Numbered from the stretch's first letter, positions 1 to 8,856 are shown. The stretch is DNA of 64,000 nt from Rhizobium mesosinicum (GCF_019511345.1 NZ_JAEUAK010000012.1:62001-126000), one strand, 5' to 3'. Notes: a model not told the origin generated them from the sequence alone. Numbers and translations are program-made.

Positions 1-115
1 TCTGCACGACCTGGCCGGAGAAACCGCACTGCGGAAACTGCGGCGTGCCCTTCATAAAAAGGACGACGTCGTTGCTCTTGATCTCGTTTTCGATGAATTC
101 GTTGATACCGCTCAT
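1..115 (-). CDS. grxD: Monothiol glutaredoxin, Grx4/GrxD family (N-terminal part)
   Basis: Partial gene: only the first 38 residues lie in the window and it continues beyond base 1. The translation begins MSGINEFIENEIKSNDVV and reaches FMKGTPQFPQCGFSGQVVQ, which carries the CGFS active site of monothiol glutaredoxins. Proteins of this family bind a 2Fe-2S cluster with glutathione and work with BolA partners in iron-sulfur trafficking and iron sensing. A bolA gene lies about 1.85 kb away on the same strand, which fits. The start is the ATG at 113-115. Confidence 0.9.
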   Translation of the reverse strand, partial: MSGINEFIENEIKSNDVVLFMKGTPQFPQCGFSGQVVQ

Positions 116-296
116 GGGACCTAATCCTTTCAACAGGCGGGGTAAAGGCCCGCCGTTTCAATCGTTTTCTTTAGATAGCATGTGAAAGCCGGAATTCCAG
201 CCGGCAAAACCAAAAAAGAACAATCCGGGAGATTTCGCGACGCGCATTGTTGCTTATGCGTTACGGCTCCCTCGGCGAGGCGGACACGGAGAAGCT

Positions 297-527
297 CTAA
301 GCGCGGCGCTGCCTGCTGCGGCCTGCTGCCGTGCGGCGCTTGCTGACCTGCTTGCGGGCGGGCTTGCGACTCGTCGATGTTGCCTTGCGGGTGGTGCGAC
401 TCGCCGTTGCAGACGCGGCCTTGCGGCGCTTGCGCTTGGTGGTGGTACGGCCCGTGGTCTTCTTCAGGATTTCCTTCAGCACGCTACTGACGACGCCTGA
501 CACCAGTTCATTCACGAGATTGGACAC
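297..527 (-). CDS. Small basic protein with Arg/Lys/Thr-rich tail, unknown function
   Basis: I do not recognise the function. A GTG start at 525-527 gives 76 residues and has a good upstream AAGGGGA; a GTG at 557 would add ten residues but has a poorer leader. The first 25 residues (MSNLVNELVSGVVSSVLKEI) look like an amphipathic helix. The remainder is almost wholly Arg, Lys, Thr, Ser and Ala, like a histone H1 tail or another nucleic-acid-binding tail. It lies upstream of grxD on the same strand. DNA or RNA binding is an inference from composition only. Confidence 0.6.
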   Translation of the reverse strand: MSNLVNELVSGVVSSVLKEILKKTTGRTTTKRKRRKAASATASRTTRKATSTSRKPARKQVSKRRTAAGRSRQRRA

Positions 528-694
528 AAAATTCCCCTTAATCCTATCGAAACGCACCTTACCCCATTGAATTCCGGGAGAGTTCGCTTAGCAAGACCGC
601 TCAAAGGTTTTATCCGGTTTTTCGCCGTATTTTCAGGCGAACCCGTCAGTCGAGCAACGGCGATTGCAACACGCCGGAAAGAAGAAAAAGACTT

Positions 695-1840
695 ATGAAA
701 CTCGTCGAGAAGCGGGCCGTTCTGCATTTCCCGGGATTTGAGCCGTTGGACGGAAAAGCGCATCGGGCGCGGTATGAGCGTACCGCCAGGCAGAGTGCAT
801 CCGTGTGGGGATACCAGGTTTCAACGGGCACGGCTAGCGAGGGGGATCATGTTTCCTTCGATGTCGGCACCGGCGCCGACGGCTGGCAGACGCAGACGCG
901 TATGCATATCTTCGACCATAACGATCTGGTGCAGCAGCTGCGCAAGGGCAATACGGCAAGCCGGATCGCCTTGGGCTTCAAGAGCTTCTGCGAGGTGGTG
1001 CGCGAGGGCGGCATGGCCGGCTATTTCCGCCATGCCTGGCGTTTTGGCCTCTTCTTCATCTTTCCCTTCCTCCTGACGGCACTCGCAATCGTCATCACGC
1101 TGCAGATCCTGACGCTGCATTACTGGCTGGGGCTTCCCGGCTGGCACGTCGGCTGGAGTGCGCCGCTGGCGGCCATCTTCTTCATCTTCGGTTTCCTGCC
1201 GTTCTCGGAGCGCTTCCACACGCTGCATCTTTTTGCCGACTGGGAAATGGCCGTGGCGCTGGCCCGCATGGACAGGCCTGTTTTCAACGACTGGCTGGAC
1301 CAATGCGCGACATCGATGCGCGCGGCGCTCAACGAGGAGGTCGACGAGTATGTCATCTCTTCGCACAGCATGGGCTCCAGCGTCGCGGCGCATGTCGTCG
1401 GCATTCTGTTGGAGCGGGAGCCGGATGTCTTCAAGGGCAAGCGCGTGGTCTTTGCGACGCTCGGCTGTGCAATCCTGCAATGCGCGCTTATGTCGTCTGC
1501 GACGCTCCTGCGCTCGCGCGTCGGGCTGATTGCCCGCTGTCCTGACATTTTCTGGCTCGACGTGCAGTGCCTGACGGACTCGATCAACTTCTACAAAGTG
1601 CCCGTCGTCAAGGTTTCCGGCCATCCGGATGCGCCGCAGGCCAGCATGATCCATATCCGCGTGCGGCATATGCTGACGCCTAAACATTACAAGAAGATCC
1701 GTGGGGATCAGTTGCGTGTGCACCGCCAATATGTGCTGGGGCCGGACCTGAAATCAGCCTTCGATTTTACGCTGCTGACGGCTGGCCCGATGCCGGCATC
1801 GGTCTTTGCCGATCCCGAGCAGGACAAGCTGCCGGCCTGA
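695..1840 (+). CDS. Membrane protein with alpha/beta-hydrolase-like serine motif
   Basis: Protein of 381 residues. Two hydrophobic segments (about residues 117-140 and 155-172) form a hairpin in the inner membrane between a soluble N-terminal part and a long C-terminal part. The C-terminal part contains ISSHSMGSSVAAHV around Ser225, which resembles the nucleophile elbow of lipases and other alpha/beta hydrolases, although a full catalytic triad cannot be assigned by eye. The gene stands alone on the plus strand between bolA and the small basic gene, converging on bolA. No substrate can be proposed; a membrane-tethered esterase-like role is inference. Confidence 0.7.
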   Translation: MKLVEKRAVLHFPGFEPLDGKAHRARYERTARQSASVWGYQVSTGTASEGDHVSFDVGTGADGWQTQTRMHIFDHNDLVQQLRKGNTASRIALGFKSFCEVVREGGMAGYFRHAWRFGLFFIFPFLLTALAIVITLQILTLHYWLGLPGWHVGWSAPLAAIFFIFGFLPFSERFHTLHLFADWEMAVALARMDRPVFNDWLDQCATSMRAALNEEVDEYVISSHSMGSSVAAHVVGILLEREPDVFKGKRVVFATLGCAILQCALMSSATLLRSRVGLIARCPDIFWLDVQCLTDSINFYKVPVVKVSGHPDAPQASMIHIRVRHMLTPKHYKKIRGDQLRVHRQYVLGPDLKSAFDFTLLTAGPMPASVFADPEQDKLPA

Positions 1841-1897
1841 GAGCTCGGCAGTAATGATACGAGGTAGCGTCGATCGCTTCCGTTTCAAAACAAAAGA

Positions 1898-1925
1898 CCC
1901 GGCGGAAGAAGCCTTCCAGCCGGGC
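1898..1925 (-). terminator. Terminator downstream of bolA
   Basis: The interrupted palindrome CCCGGC-GGAAG...CTTCC-GCCGGG forms a strong hairpin. Read on the minus strand it is followed by a U-rich run (TCTTTTGTTTTG), as expected for an intrinsic terminator closing the purL-bolA transcript. It may also stop the converging plus-strand gene. Confidence 0.6.
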
Positions 1926-1959
1926 CTGTTCAGATCTTCAGTCGGCTGAAGCCAGCATT

Positions 1960-2193
1960 TCAATCCGGCGCCGAGGTCTGCAGGGCAAGCGCGTGCAGGA
2001 TGCCACCCATATTGCCCTTCAGCGCCTCATAGACCATCTGGTGCTGCTGCACGCGGCTCTTGCCGCGGAAGGCTTCCGCGACGACTTCGGCGGCGTAGTG
2101 ATCGCCGTCGCCTGCCAGATCGCGGATCGTTACCTTGGCACCGGGAATCCCGGCCTTGATCATGTCTTCGATATCGCCGGGTTTCATTGCCAT
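1960..2193 (-). CDS. BolA family protein
   Basis: Protein of 77 residues, MAMKPGDIEDMIKAGIPG to the C-terminus, with the compact BolA/YrbA fold. The conserved central region DGDHYAAEVVAEAF and the helix-forming RVQQHQMVYEAL carry the His residues typical of the group. BolA proteins pair with CGFS glutaredoxins to bridge a 2Fe-2S cluster, and such a glutaredoxin lies nearby at 1-115. The gene starts 20 bases after the purL stop codon, so it is probably cotranscribed with purL. The frame is open further upstream, but the ATG at 2191-2193 gives the usual family length. Confidence 0.9.
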   Translation of the reverse strand: MAMKPGDIEDMIKAGIPGAKVTIRDLAGDGDHYAAEVVAEAFRGKSRVQQHQMVYEALKGNMGGILHALALQTSAPD

Positions 2194-2212
2194 GATCGTT
2201 ACTCCTTGCGCA

Positions 2213-4447
2213 TCATTCCGCAGCGACAAGCTCGCCGCTGTTATCCATGAAATCAGGGAACCACGATTCATGGGCATCGCGCAATTGCTGAATCGGCAGC
2301 GCAATCAGATCGTCGATGACGAGGGCATCGCCCTTCGTAGTGCCGAGACGGCGGAAGGGCACGCCTGCGCCTTCTGCGTTGGCGCAGACGAAATCGGCGA
2401 CGTCAGCAGGAACCGTCAGCACGTAGCGCGCCTGATCTTCGCCGAAGAGCTGGGCATGGGCCGCACCCTTGCCTTCGCTGAGGCTGATGTCGAGGCCCTT
2501 GCCTGATGCCATCGCCATTTCGGCAAGCGCCAGCACGAGGCCGCCGGAGGAAATGTCGTGGCAGGCGGTCGCCTGGCCGTTGCGGATAACCGAACGGACG
2601 AAATCGCCGTTGCGACGCTCAGCGAAAAGATCGACCTGCGGAGCCGGACCTTCGGTGCTGCCGACGATGTCGCGCAGGTAGACGGACTGGCCGAGATGGC
2701 TGCCGTCAGTGCCAATGAGCAGAACCTTGTCGCCTTCGGCAGCGCCGCCGATGCGGGCCATCTTGCGCCAGTCGGGCATCAGGCCGACGCCGGCAATGGT
2801 GGGCGTCGGCAGAATCGCGACGCCATTGGTCTCGTTATAGAGCGAAACGTTGCCGGAGACGATCGGGAAGTCGAGCGCGCGGCAGGCTTCTCCGATGCCC
2901 TTCACGGCCTCGACGAACTGCCCCATGATTTCAGGCTTTTCCGGATTGCCGAAGTTCAGGTTGTCGGTTGCGGCCAGCGGCTCCGCACCGGTCGCGGTAA
3001 TGTTGCGCCAGCATTCGGCCACGGCTTGCTTGCCGCCTTCGAAAGGATCGGCCTCGACATAACGCGGGGTGACGTCGGAGGAGAAGGCAAGCGCCTTCAG
3101 CGGATGGCCCTCGACGCGCACGACGCCGGCGTCACCGCCTGGCAACTGCAGGGAATTGCCCTGGATCAGCGTGTCATACTGTTCGTAAACCCAGCGGCGG
3201 CTCGACTGGTTGGCGGAGCCGACGAGCTTGAGCAGCGCTTCGTTGTAATCTTCCGGTGCCGCAACGAGGTTGGCGGGCAGGGGTGCGCGCTTGTCGGATT
3301 CGCGCCAGGGGCGGTCATATTCCGGCGCCTGGTCGCCGAGATCCTTGATCGGGAGGTTCGCAACTTCCTCGCCCTGGTGCATGACCCGGAAGCGAAGGTC
3401 GTCGGTGGTCTTGCCGACGATGGCGAAATCGAGGCCCCACTTGACGAAGATCGCCTTGGCTTCCTCTTCCTTTTCCGGCTGCAGCACCATGAGCATGCGC
3501 TCCTGGCTTTCCGACAGCATCATCTCGTAGGCCGTCATCTGCTCTTCGCGCACCGGCACCTTGTCGAGTTCCAACAGGATACCCAGGTCGCCCTTGGCGC
3601 CCATCTCGACGGCCGAGCAGGTGAGGCCGGCCGCACCCATATCCTGGATGGCGATGACCGCACCGGTCTGCATCAGTTCCAGACAGGCTTCCAGCAGGCA
3701 TTTTTCGGTGAAGGGGTCACCGACCTGAACCGTCGGGCGCTTTTCCTCGATCGACTCGTCGAATTCGGCCGATGCCATGGTGGCGCCACCGACACCGTCG
3801 CGGCCAGTCTTGGCGCCGAGATAGACGACCGGGAGGCCGACACCCTTGGCTTCCGACAGGAAGATGGCATTCGACTTGGCGAGGCCGGCCGCAAAGGCGT
3901 TGACGAGGATGTTGCCGTTATAGCGGGCGTCGAATTCCACTTCGCCGCCGACGGTCGGCACGCCGAACGAGTTGCCGTAACCGCCCACACCGGCGACGAC
4001 GCCGGCAACGAGGTGACGGGTATTCGGATGATCCGGCTCGCCGAAGCGCAGCGCGTTCATGGCAGCGATCGGGCGCGCGCCCATGGTGAAAACGTCGCGC
4101 AGGATGCCGCCGACACCGGTCGCCGCACCCTGATAAGGCTCGATATAGGAGGGATGGTTGTGGCTCTCCATCTTGAAGACGACGCAGTCGCCATCATCGA
4201 TATCGACCACGCCAGCATTTTCGCCCGGTCCCTGAATGACGCGCGGCCCCTTGGTCGGCAGCGTGCGCAGCCACTTCTTAGAAGATTTGTATGAGCAGTG
4301 CTCGTTCCACATCGCCGAGAAGATGCCGAGTTCGGTAAAGGTCGGTTCGCGGCCGATCAGATCCAGAATGCGCTGGTATTCATCCGGCTTGAGGCCGTGT
4401 GAGGCGATGAGTTCCGGCGTGATCTTGATAGTGTTGGGAATGGTCAT
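2213..4447 (-). CDS. purL: Phosphoribosylformylglycinamidine synthase, large subunit PurL
   Basis: Full-length small-type PurL of 744 residues, which converts FGAR to FGAM with ATP and ammonia in step four of purine synthesis. The N-terminus contains the expected MWNEHCSYKSSK and, further on, VFKMESHNHPS. Two AIRS-like halves follow, with GVGGILRDVFTMGARPIA and later GVGGATMASAEF. This form needs separate PurQ and PurS partners, and both genes lie on the same strand at 13184 and 14129. An unrelated block of about 9 kb separates purL from purQ. The long open frames antisense to this gene are shadows. Confidence 0.97.
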   Translation of the reverse strand: MTIPNTIKITPELIASHGLKPDEYQRILDLIGREPTFTELGIFSAMWNEHCSYKSSKKWLRTLPTKGPRVIQGPGENAGVVDIDDGDCVVFKMESHNHPSYIEPYQGAATGVGGILRDVFTMGARPIAAMNALRFGEPDHPNTRHLVAGVVAGVGGYGNSFGVPTVGGEVEFDARYNGNILVNAFAAGLAKSNAIFLSEAKGVGLPVVYLGAKTGRDGVGGATMASAEFDESIEEKRPTVQVGDPFTEKCLLEACLELMQTGAVIAIQDMGAAGLTCSAVEMGAKGDLGILLELDKVPVREEQMTAYEMMLSESQERMLMVLQPEKEEEAKAIFVKWGLDFAIVGKTTDDLRFRVMHQGEEVANLPIKDLGDQAPEYDRPWRESDKRAPLPANLVAAPEDYNEALLKLVGSANQSSRRWVYEQYDTLIQGNSLQLPGGDAGVVRVEGHPLKALAFSSDVTPRYVEADPFEGGKQAVAECWRNITATGAEPLAATDNLNFGNPEKPEIMGQFVEAVKGIGEACRALDFPIVSGNVSLYNETNGVAILPTPTIAGVGLMPDWRKMARIGGAAEGDKVLLIGTDGSHLGQSVYLRDIVGSTEGPAPQVDLFAERRNGDFVRSVIRNGQATACHDISSGGLVLALAEMAMASGKGLDISLSEGKGAAHAQLFGEDQARYVLTVPADVADFVCANAEGAGVPFRRLGTTKGDALVIDDLIALPIQQLRDAHESWFPDFMDNSGELVAAE

Positions 4448-4521
4448 GAGCTCTCGAAAATCCCTGCCTAGGCGCGTTTGCCGTGTCTTTAGCCTATGTA
4501 AGAACTGCGCGCGACAGGAAA

Positions 4522-4549
4522 ATGCCTGCCGTCAACAGAGGGCAGGCAT
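4522..4549 (-). terminator. Terminator of the RidA/ABC/IclR operon
   Basis: Perfect 9-bp stem, ATGCCTGCC paired with GGCAGGCAT, around a 10-base loop. On the minus strand it is followed by TTTCCTG. It lies about 50 bases past the stop codon of the IclR gene and before the purL start, so it probably insulates the core purL-bolA unit from the operon behind it. Confidence 0.6.
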
Positions 4550-4597
4550 CATAGGTTCCGTACGGGTAACTTGGAGGTCGCAGATCGAGAGACTCTG

Positions 4598-5431
4598 CTA
4601 CCGGACATTGGCTGAGACCCTGCCAGCCCCCTCGACGTCGACCGACCTTTGAACTCGCTGGTATCCGAGCTTCTCCGAAATCTCATTGGCCGCACCAACC
4701 AAGCTCTCCAGATACTTCGTCCTATTCCGTACGCCGTCCTCGCGTGGAGTTACGAGACACAGGGTGGCGATGCAGGCACCATCGGCCTGATAAACCGGTA
4801 CGGCGAAACAATGCGTGAAATTCTCCACCTCGCTATTGAAGGTGAAAAACCCGTCGCGAGCCGCCTGTCGCACCTGGGCGATAAATTCGGCCGGCTTCAT
4901 CTGCCGGCCGTTCGGGAGAACGAAGTCCTCCGGCGGAATCAGATCGACAATCTCCTGATCGCTCAGATGCGAAACCAGCAAACGGCCCGACGCCGTCCAG
5001 GGGATGGAAACGAGCTCTCCGACATTCGAGGATATCCGGAACGGCCGGATGCCCTCGCGCATCATGGCGACGGTGTATTTGCGTCCTTCGAGCAGGCACA
5101 TCTGTGCCGTCTCGCGGGTTTCTTCGGCCAGCCGCACCAGCATGCGGTCGCACTCCCGCATCAGGTCGAACTGTTCGGCGTAGGCCGTTCCAAGGAAATA
5201 GAGGCGACGACCGAGATTAACGCGGCCATCTCCTCCATGGTAGTCAAGCATGCCGTGGCTGAGCAGGAGATTGACCAGCTCGTAGACCGAAGATCGAGGC
5301 GCGCCAATTTCGGCCGCGATCTCGTTCGGCCGCATCGGCTGTCGCTTCACTCGAAGGAACTCGAGGATCTCGAAGGCACGATCCAGTCCTCGGGTGCGCC
5401 GCGATACTGTGTCGATACCAGCTTCAGCCAT
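4598..5431 (-). CDS. IclR family transcriptional regulator
   Basis: Protein of 277 residues starting MAEAGIDTVSRRTRGLDR. The N-terminal winged helix-turn-helix spans about residues 12-75 (AFEILEFLRV, then PNEIAAEIGAPRSSVYELV). It is followed by the IclR ligand-binding domain, with the family phrase ASGRLLVSHLSDQEI and the conserved effector-pocket segment near HCFAVPVYQADG. The start is the ATG at 5429-5431, preceded by GGAGAAAG; the upstream open frame overlaps ridA and is unlikely to be used. It is the last gene of a six-gene operon encoding a RidA protein and an amino-acid ABC transporter, so it probably controls that operon and the divergent aldolase-like gene. The ligand is unknown. Confidence 0.9.
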   Translation of the reverse strand: MAEAGIDTVSRRTRGLDRAFEILEFLRVKRQPMRPNEIAAEIGAPRSSVYELVNLLLSHGMLDYHGGDGRVNLGRRLYFLGTAYAEQFDLMRECDRMLVRLAEETRETAQMCLLEGRKYTVAMMREGIRPFRISSNVGELVSIPWTASGRLLVSHLSDQEIVDLIPPEDFVLPNGRQMKPAEFIAQVRQAARDGFFTFNSEVENFTHCFAVPVYQADGACIATLCLVTPREDGVRNRTKYLESLVGAANEISEKLGYQRVQRSVDVEGAGRVSANVR

Positions 5432-5445
5432 GACTTTCTCCAATA

Positions 5446-5844
5446 TCAGGTGCGATCCGCGCGGTATGCCACGCAGTCGACTTCGACCTTGCAGTCGACC
5501 ATCATGCTGGATTGGACACAAGCGCGGGCCGGAGCGTTCTCTCCGAAATATTCAGCATACACGCCGTTAAAGCTCCAGAAATCGCGCGGATCGTCAAGCC
5601 ACACACCCACACGCACGACGTCTTCAAGGCTGTAGCCCGCCTCATTGAGAATGGCAATTAGGTTTTCGATCGCCTTTCGGCTCTGGGCAACGATTCCGCC
5701 AGCAACGATTTCGCCGTTTTCCATAGGCACCTGGCCGGAAACATAGAGCCAGCCGCCTGCTTCGGTGGCTCGTGCGAAGGGAAGCGGTTGCCCGCCTGCG
5801 CCTGTCTCGCCAGCCCCATAACGCTTGATAGTCATTCTTGTCAT
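5446..5844 (-). CDS. RidA/YjgF/UK114 family enamine/imine deaminase
   Basis: Protein of 132 residues with the RidA core: PLPFARATEAGGWLYVSGQ, the central ENLIAILNEAGYSLEDVVRV, and NAPARACVQ containing the Arg (about residue 107) that binds the carboxylate of the substrate in active RidA proteins. Such enzymes hydrolyse reactive 2-aminoacrylate-type enamines formed by PLP-dependent dehydratases. It lies 8 bases after the ABC ATPase gene and 14 bases before the IclR gene. Pairing with a divergent PLP enzyme that may act as a dehydratase or aldolase suggests it detoxifies or finishes that reaction; this is inference. Confidence 0.92.
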   Translation of the reverse strand: MTRMTIKRYGAGETGAGGQPLPFARATEAGGWLYVSGQVPMENGEIVAGGIVAQSRKAIENLIAILNEAGYSLEDVVRVGVWLDDPRDFWSFNGVYAEYFGENAPARACVQSSMMVDCKVEVDCVAYRADRT

Positions 5845-5852
5845 TTTCCTTT

Positions 5853-6623
5853 TTAGTTGAAGCTGGATGTCTTCAGGAATTCAGCCAGGCGCTCGGTCCT
5901 CGGATTCACGAACATTTCCTTTGGATTGCCTTCCTCGCAGATCACCCCCTGATTCATGAAGATGACCCGTGATGACACTTCGTAGGCAAAGCGCATCTCG
6001 TGGGTGACCAGCAGCATGGTCATGCCATCCGCCGCAAGCCCCTTGATGACCTGCAGCACTTCACCCACCAGTTCGGGATCGAGAGCCGAGGTCACTTCAT
6101 CAAACAGCATAAGACGCGGCGACATCGCGATCGCACGGGCGATCGCCACACGCTGCTGCTGACCGCCGGAAAGCTGGCCTGGGTAATGATCGGCCCGTGC
6201 CGACAGCCCGACACGGTCGAGCCAACGCTCCGCGATCGATCGCGCTTCGCTTTTCGGCATCTTCTTGACCTTGATGAGGCCGAGCATGACATTCTGGGCT
6301 GCGGTCATGTGCGGGAACAGGTTGAACTGCTGAAAAGCCATCCCTGTGAGCGCGCGCTGACGGGCGATCTCCTTCTCGCTCTTGCGCCGACGCGTCGAAC
6401 CCTCAACGTGGTAGCCGATCTCTTCCCCATCCAGGCTGATCGTGCCGCCCTGGAATTCCTCCAGCATGTTCACACAGCGCAGCATCGTGGTCTTGCCCGA
6501 GCCGGACGAGCCGATAATCGAAATAACCTCGCCTTCCTGGACGGAGCAGTCGACCCCTTTGAGCACTTCCTGCTGGCCGTAGCTTTTGCGTAGGCTCTTG
6601 ATTTCAAGCATTGTTTTGGCCAT
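5853..6623 (-). CDS. Polar amino-acid ABC transporter, ATP-binding protein
   Basis: Protein of 256 residues of the GlnQ/HisP type. The Walker A motif GSSGSGKTT is at residues 38-46, the signature LSGGQQQRVAIARA follows, and Walker B is LMLFDEVTSALD, followed by the switch-region His in LLVTHEMRF. It powers uptake through the two permeases encoded immediately upstream in the same operon. A short charged insertion (VEGSTRRRKSEKE) between Walker A and the signature is typical of this branch. The start MAKTMLEIKS is 12 bases from the end of the permease gene. Confidence 0.95.
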   Translation of the reverse strand: MAKTMLEIKSLRKSYGQQEVLKGVDCSVQEGEVISIIGSSGSGKTTMLRCVNMLEEFQGGTISLDGEEIGYHVEGSTRRRKSEKEIARQRALTGMAFQQFNLFPHMTAAQNVMLGLIKVKKMPKSEARSIAERWLDRVGLSARADHYPGQLSGGQQQRVAIARAIAMSPRLMLFDEVTSALDPELVGEVLQVIKGLAADGMTMLLVTHEMRFAYEVSSRVIFMNQGVICEEGNPKEMFVNPRTERLAEFLKTSSFN

Positions 6624-6635
6624 CGATCGGCCTCC

Positions 6636-7295
6636 TCAGGATGGAAGGGCAGTCTTGCGCTCGATGAATCTGCCGAAGCGCTCGATGCCGAAGTTGACGA
6701 CGAAATAGAGAGCCCCGGCCAGGAAATAGAATTGCAGGCTCATGAAGTTGCGGGAGATGATCTCCTGCGTGCGCAGCAGCAGTTCCGCCACCCCGATCAC
6801 CGACAGCAGCGTCGACGCTTTCACCATTTCCGCCGCCGTATTGACCCAGGCCGGCAGGCACTGGCGCAGCGCCTGCGGCCAGAGGACGGAGGTGAATGTC
6901 TGCGTGAAAGTCAGGCCGATCGCTTTTGCGGCCTCGGTTTGCCCCTTCGGGATGGCTTGAAGAGCGCCGCGAACGATCTCACCGACGTGGGACGAACAAA
7001 ATACCGCCAGCGCCAGAACACCCGCCGCGAATGCTCCCAATTCCAGGCCCACGGCACTGGAGACGTAGTAGCTCGCGAGGACGAGCACTAAAACTGGCGT
7101 ACCTCGGATCACATCCGTATAGGCCCGCACGATCAGGCGCAGCACACTGTTTCCGTAGACCAGCGCCAGGCCTGCGAAGAGGCCGAGCACGGAGCCTGCG
7201 AGAATGGCCAGAAGGGAGATCGATACGGTCATGGCCATGCCATTCAGAATGACATGACGGGCGATCCAAAGTTGATCGAGAAAGGTCTGAGACAT
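6636..7295 (-). CDS. Polar amino-acid ABC transporter permease (HisM/GlnP type)
   Basis: Protein of 219 residues with about five membrane helices. Its cytoplasmic EAA loop, IPKGQTEAAKAIGLTF, docks onto the ATPase. It belongs to the HEQRo family of permeases that work in pairs, and its partner is encoded immediately upstream with a gap of only four bases. The family transports polar, often charged, amino acids; the exact substrate cannot be read from the sequence. Confidence 0.93.
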   Translation of the reverse strand: MSQTFLDQLWIARHVILNGMAMTVSISLLAILAGSVLGLFAGLALVYGNSVLRLIVRAYTDVIRGTPVLVLVLASYYVSSAVGLELGAFAAGVLALAVFCSSHVGEIVRGALQAIPKGQTEAAKAIGLTFTQTFTSVLWPQALRQCLPAWVNTAAEMVKASTLLSVIGVAELLLRTQEIISRNFMSLQFYFLAGALYFVVNFGIERFGRFIERKTALPS

Positions 7296-7299
7296 CGGC

Positions 7300-7962
7300 T
7301 TACCTCGGCAATGCCAGACGCCGCTCGATGAAGCGCATCAGAGCGGCAATGAGGAAACAGGTGGCGACATAAAGAGCCGACGTCACGATCCAGGTCTCCA
7401 CGATACGGAAGCTCTCGACATTGATCTTGCGTGCTGCAAACGTCAGTTCGGGCACGGCGATCGTTGCCGCAAGCGATGTGTCCTTGAAGAGAGAGATGAT
7501 CGTCGAGGACAGCGAAGGTAAAACGTTGCGGAACATCAGCGGCGCTATGATCGACGTGCGTATCTGCATCGACGTCAAGCCAATCGCCATTCCGGCCTCG
7601 GTCAATCCCTTCGGAATAGAGAGAAGTCCGGCGCGGAAAACTTCCGCGAGGTATGCTCCCGAGTAGAGCGAGAGAACCAAGACGAAGCTTTTGATCTTGT
7701 CCAGCCGGAAGCCCATCTGAGGCAGCGCGAAGAACGCGAACAGGACGAGCACGAGGATAGGAAGATTTCGAATAACGGTGACGTAGGTTCTTGCCGGCGC
7801 AACCACTGCACGGCTCTTCGAGAGCAGCGCGAATGCGACGAACAGACCGATGACGGCCCCGATCAAGATCGAAACGACCGCCAAGCCAAGGCTCAACATC
7901 AAGCCGCTAAGAAGAAAATCGAAGTTGCGCCAGACAGCGGCAAAATTCAGCGTATAACCCAT
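7300..7962 (-). CDS. Polar amino-acid ABC transporter permease (HisQ/GltK type)
   Basis: Protein of 220 residues, second permease of the pair, with five predicted membrane helices and the EAA loop IPKGLTEAGMAIGLTS. The order binding protein, permease, permease, ATPase is usual for amino-acid importers. It begins about 55 bases downstream of the binding-protein stop codon. Its divergence from the other permease implies a heterodimeric channel. Confidence 0.93.
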   Translation of the reverse strand: MGYTLNFAAVWRNFDFLLSGLMLSLGLAVVSILIGAVIGLFVAFALLSKSRAVVAPARTYVTVIRNLPILVLVLFAFFALPQMGFRLDKIKSFVLVLSLYSGAYLAEVFRAGLLSIPKGLTEAGMAIGLTSMQIRTSIIAPLMFRNVLPSLSSTIISLFKDTSLAATIAVPELTFAARKINVESFRIVETWIVTSALYVATCFLIAALMRFIERRLALPR

Positions 7963-8016
7963 GGCAGACCGCCCTTTTAGGGGAGGGAGCGGAAAGGACC
8001 CGCTCCCTCGGGCCAG

Positions 8017-8856
8017 TTACTTGTATTCGACCGGGAAGCCGATTTGCGGAGGCGTCAGTTCCTTGCCGAACCATGTCTTGTACGACTTGGCGTAAGCATC
8101 GAACTCAACGCCGGTCATGGCCTCGTGGAGTGCGGTGTTGACGAAGTTCAACCAATCCTGATCGCCGCGCTTGACGCCGCAGGCGTAAGTCTGCGGATTC
8201 CAGCCGTAACCGGCATCCCGATATTTTCCGGGGTTCTGGGCCATGTACCAGGCGAGTGACGACTGGTCGGTTGCGACCGCGTCCGCGCGACCGGATTCCA
8301 GCGCCTGGTAGATGAGATCGACGGAGTCGTACTGGTCGACGGTAGCTTCCGGCAGCGCCGCGTGAACCATCGACTCCGCGTAGACGTTCTGCAGGACCGA
8401 AATTGTGACAGATGAGCCGGCAGCTTTGAGCGCTGCGTAGTCGGCATATTTGCCATCGGCCTTCAGCATCAGGCCGACGCCTTCCCGATAATAGGGGATC
8501 GTGAAGGCGATCTGCTGGGCGCGCTCGCCGGTGACCGTCATGAACTGGCAGGTGATGTCGACCTTGTCCGTCGTGATGTTCGGAATACGAGCGTCGGACG
8601 ACTGGTTGACATATTCGATCTTGTCAGGATCGCCAAAGAGAGCCTTGGCGATGATATGGCCCATATCGACATCGAAACCCTGAAGTTTGTCGTCGGCGCT
8701 CTTGAAGTGCCAGGGCGCATTCGTGCTGCCGGTGCCCATAACGAGATGGCCCCGAGCAAGAACCTCATCGAGCTTACTTCCGGCGGCGAAAACCGGGCTT
8801 GAAAGAACTGCAGTTGCGGCCAGCGCAATCAGGCCGGCGCGGAAGGATATGGTCAT
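8017..8856 (-). CDS. Amino-acid ABC transporter periplasmic binding protein
   Basis: Protein of 279 residues of solute-binding family 3. It starts MTISFRAGLIALAATAV, a Sec signal peptide probably cut after ...SSPVFA. The mature part has the family pattern LDEVLARGHLVMGTG, then QGFDVDMGHIIAKALFG and VDITCQFMTVTGERAQQI. The frame stays open for 225 codons upstream, but only the ATG at 8854-8856 gives a signal peptide and normal family length. It is the first gene of the operon, downstream of a shared divergent promoter region that holds a GGACA/TGTCC palindrome. Confidence 0.94.
   Translation of the reverse strand: MTISFRAGLIALAATAVLSSPVFAAGSKLDEVLARGHLVMGTGSTNAPWHFKSADDKLQGFDVDMGHIIAKALFGDPDKIEYVNQSSDARIPNITTDKVDITCQFMTVTGERAQQIAFTIPYYREGVGLMLKADGKYADYAALKAAGSSVTISVLQNVYAESMVHAALPEATVDQYDSVDLIYQALESGRADAVATDQSSLAWYMAQNPGKYRDAGYGWNPQTYACGVKRGDQDWLNFVNTALHEAMTGVEFDAYAKSYKTWFGKELTPPQIGFPVEYK

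Noticed and set aside
2558..4294. Long plus-strand open frame of 578 codons across purL
   Set aside because: It is antisense to a full-length, well-conserved purL, and its composition is that of a complementary strand rather than a protein. No start signal.
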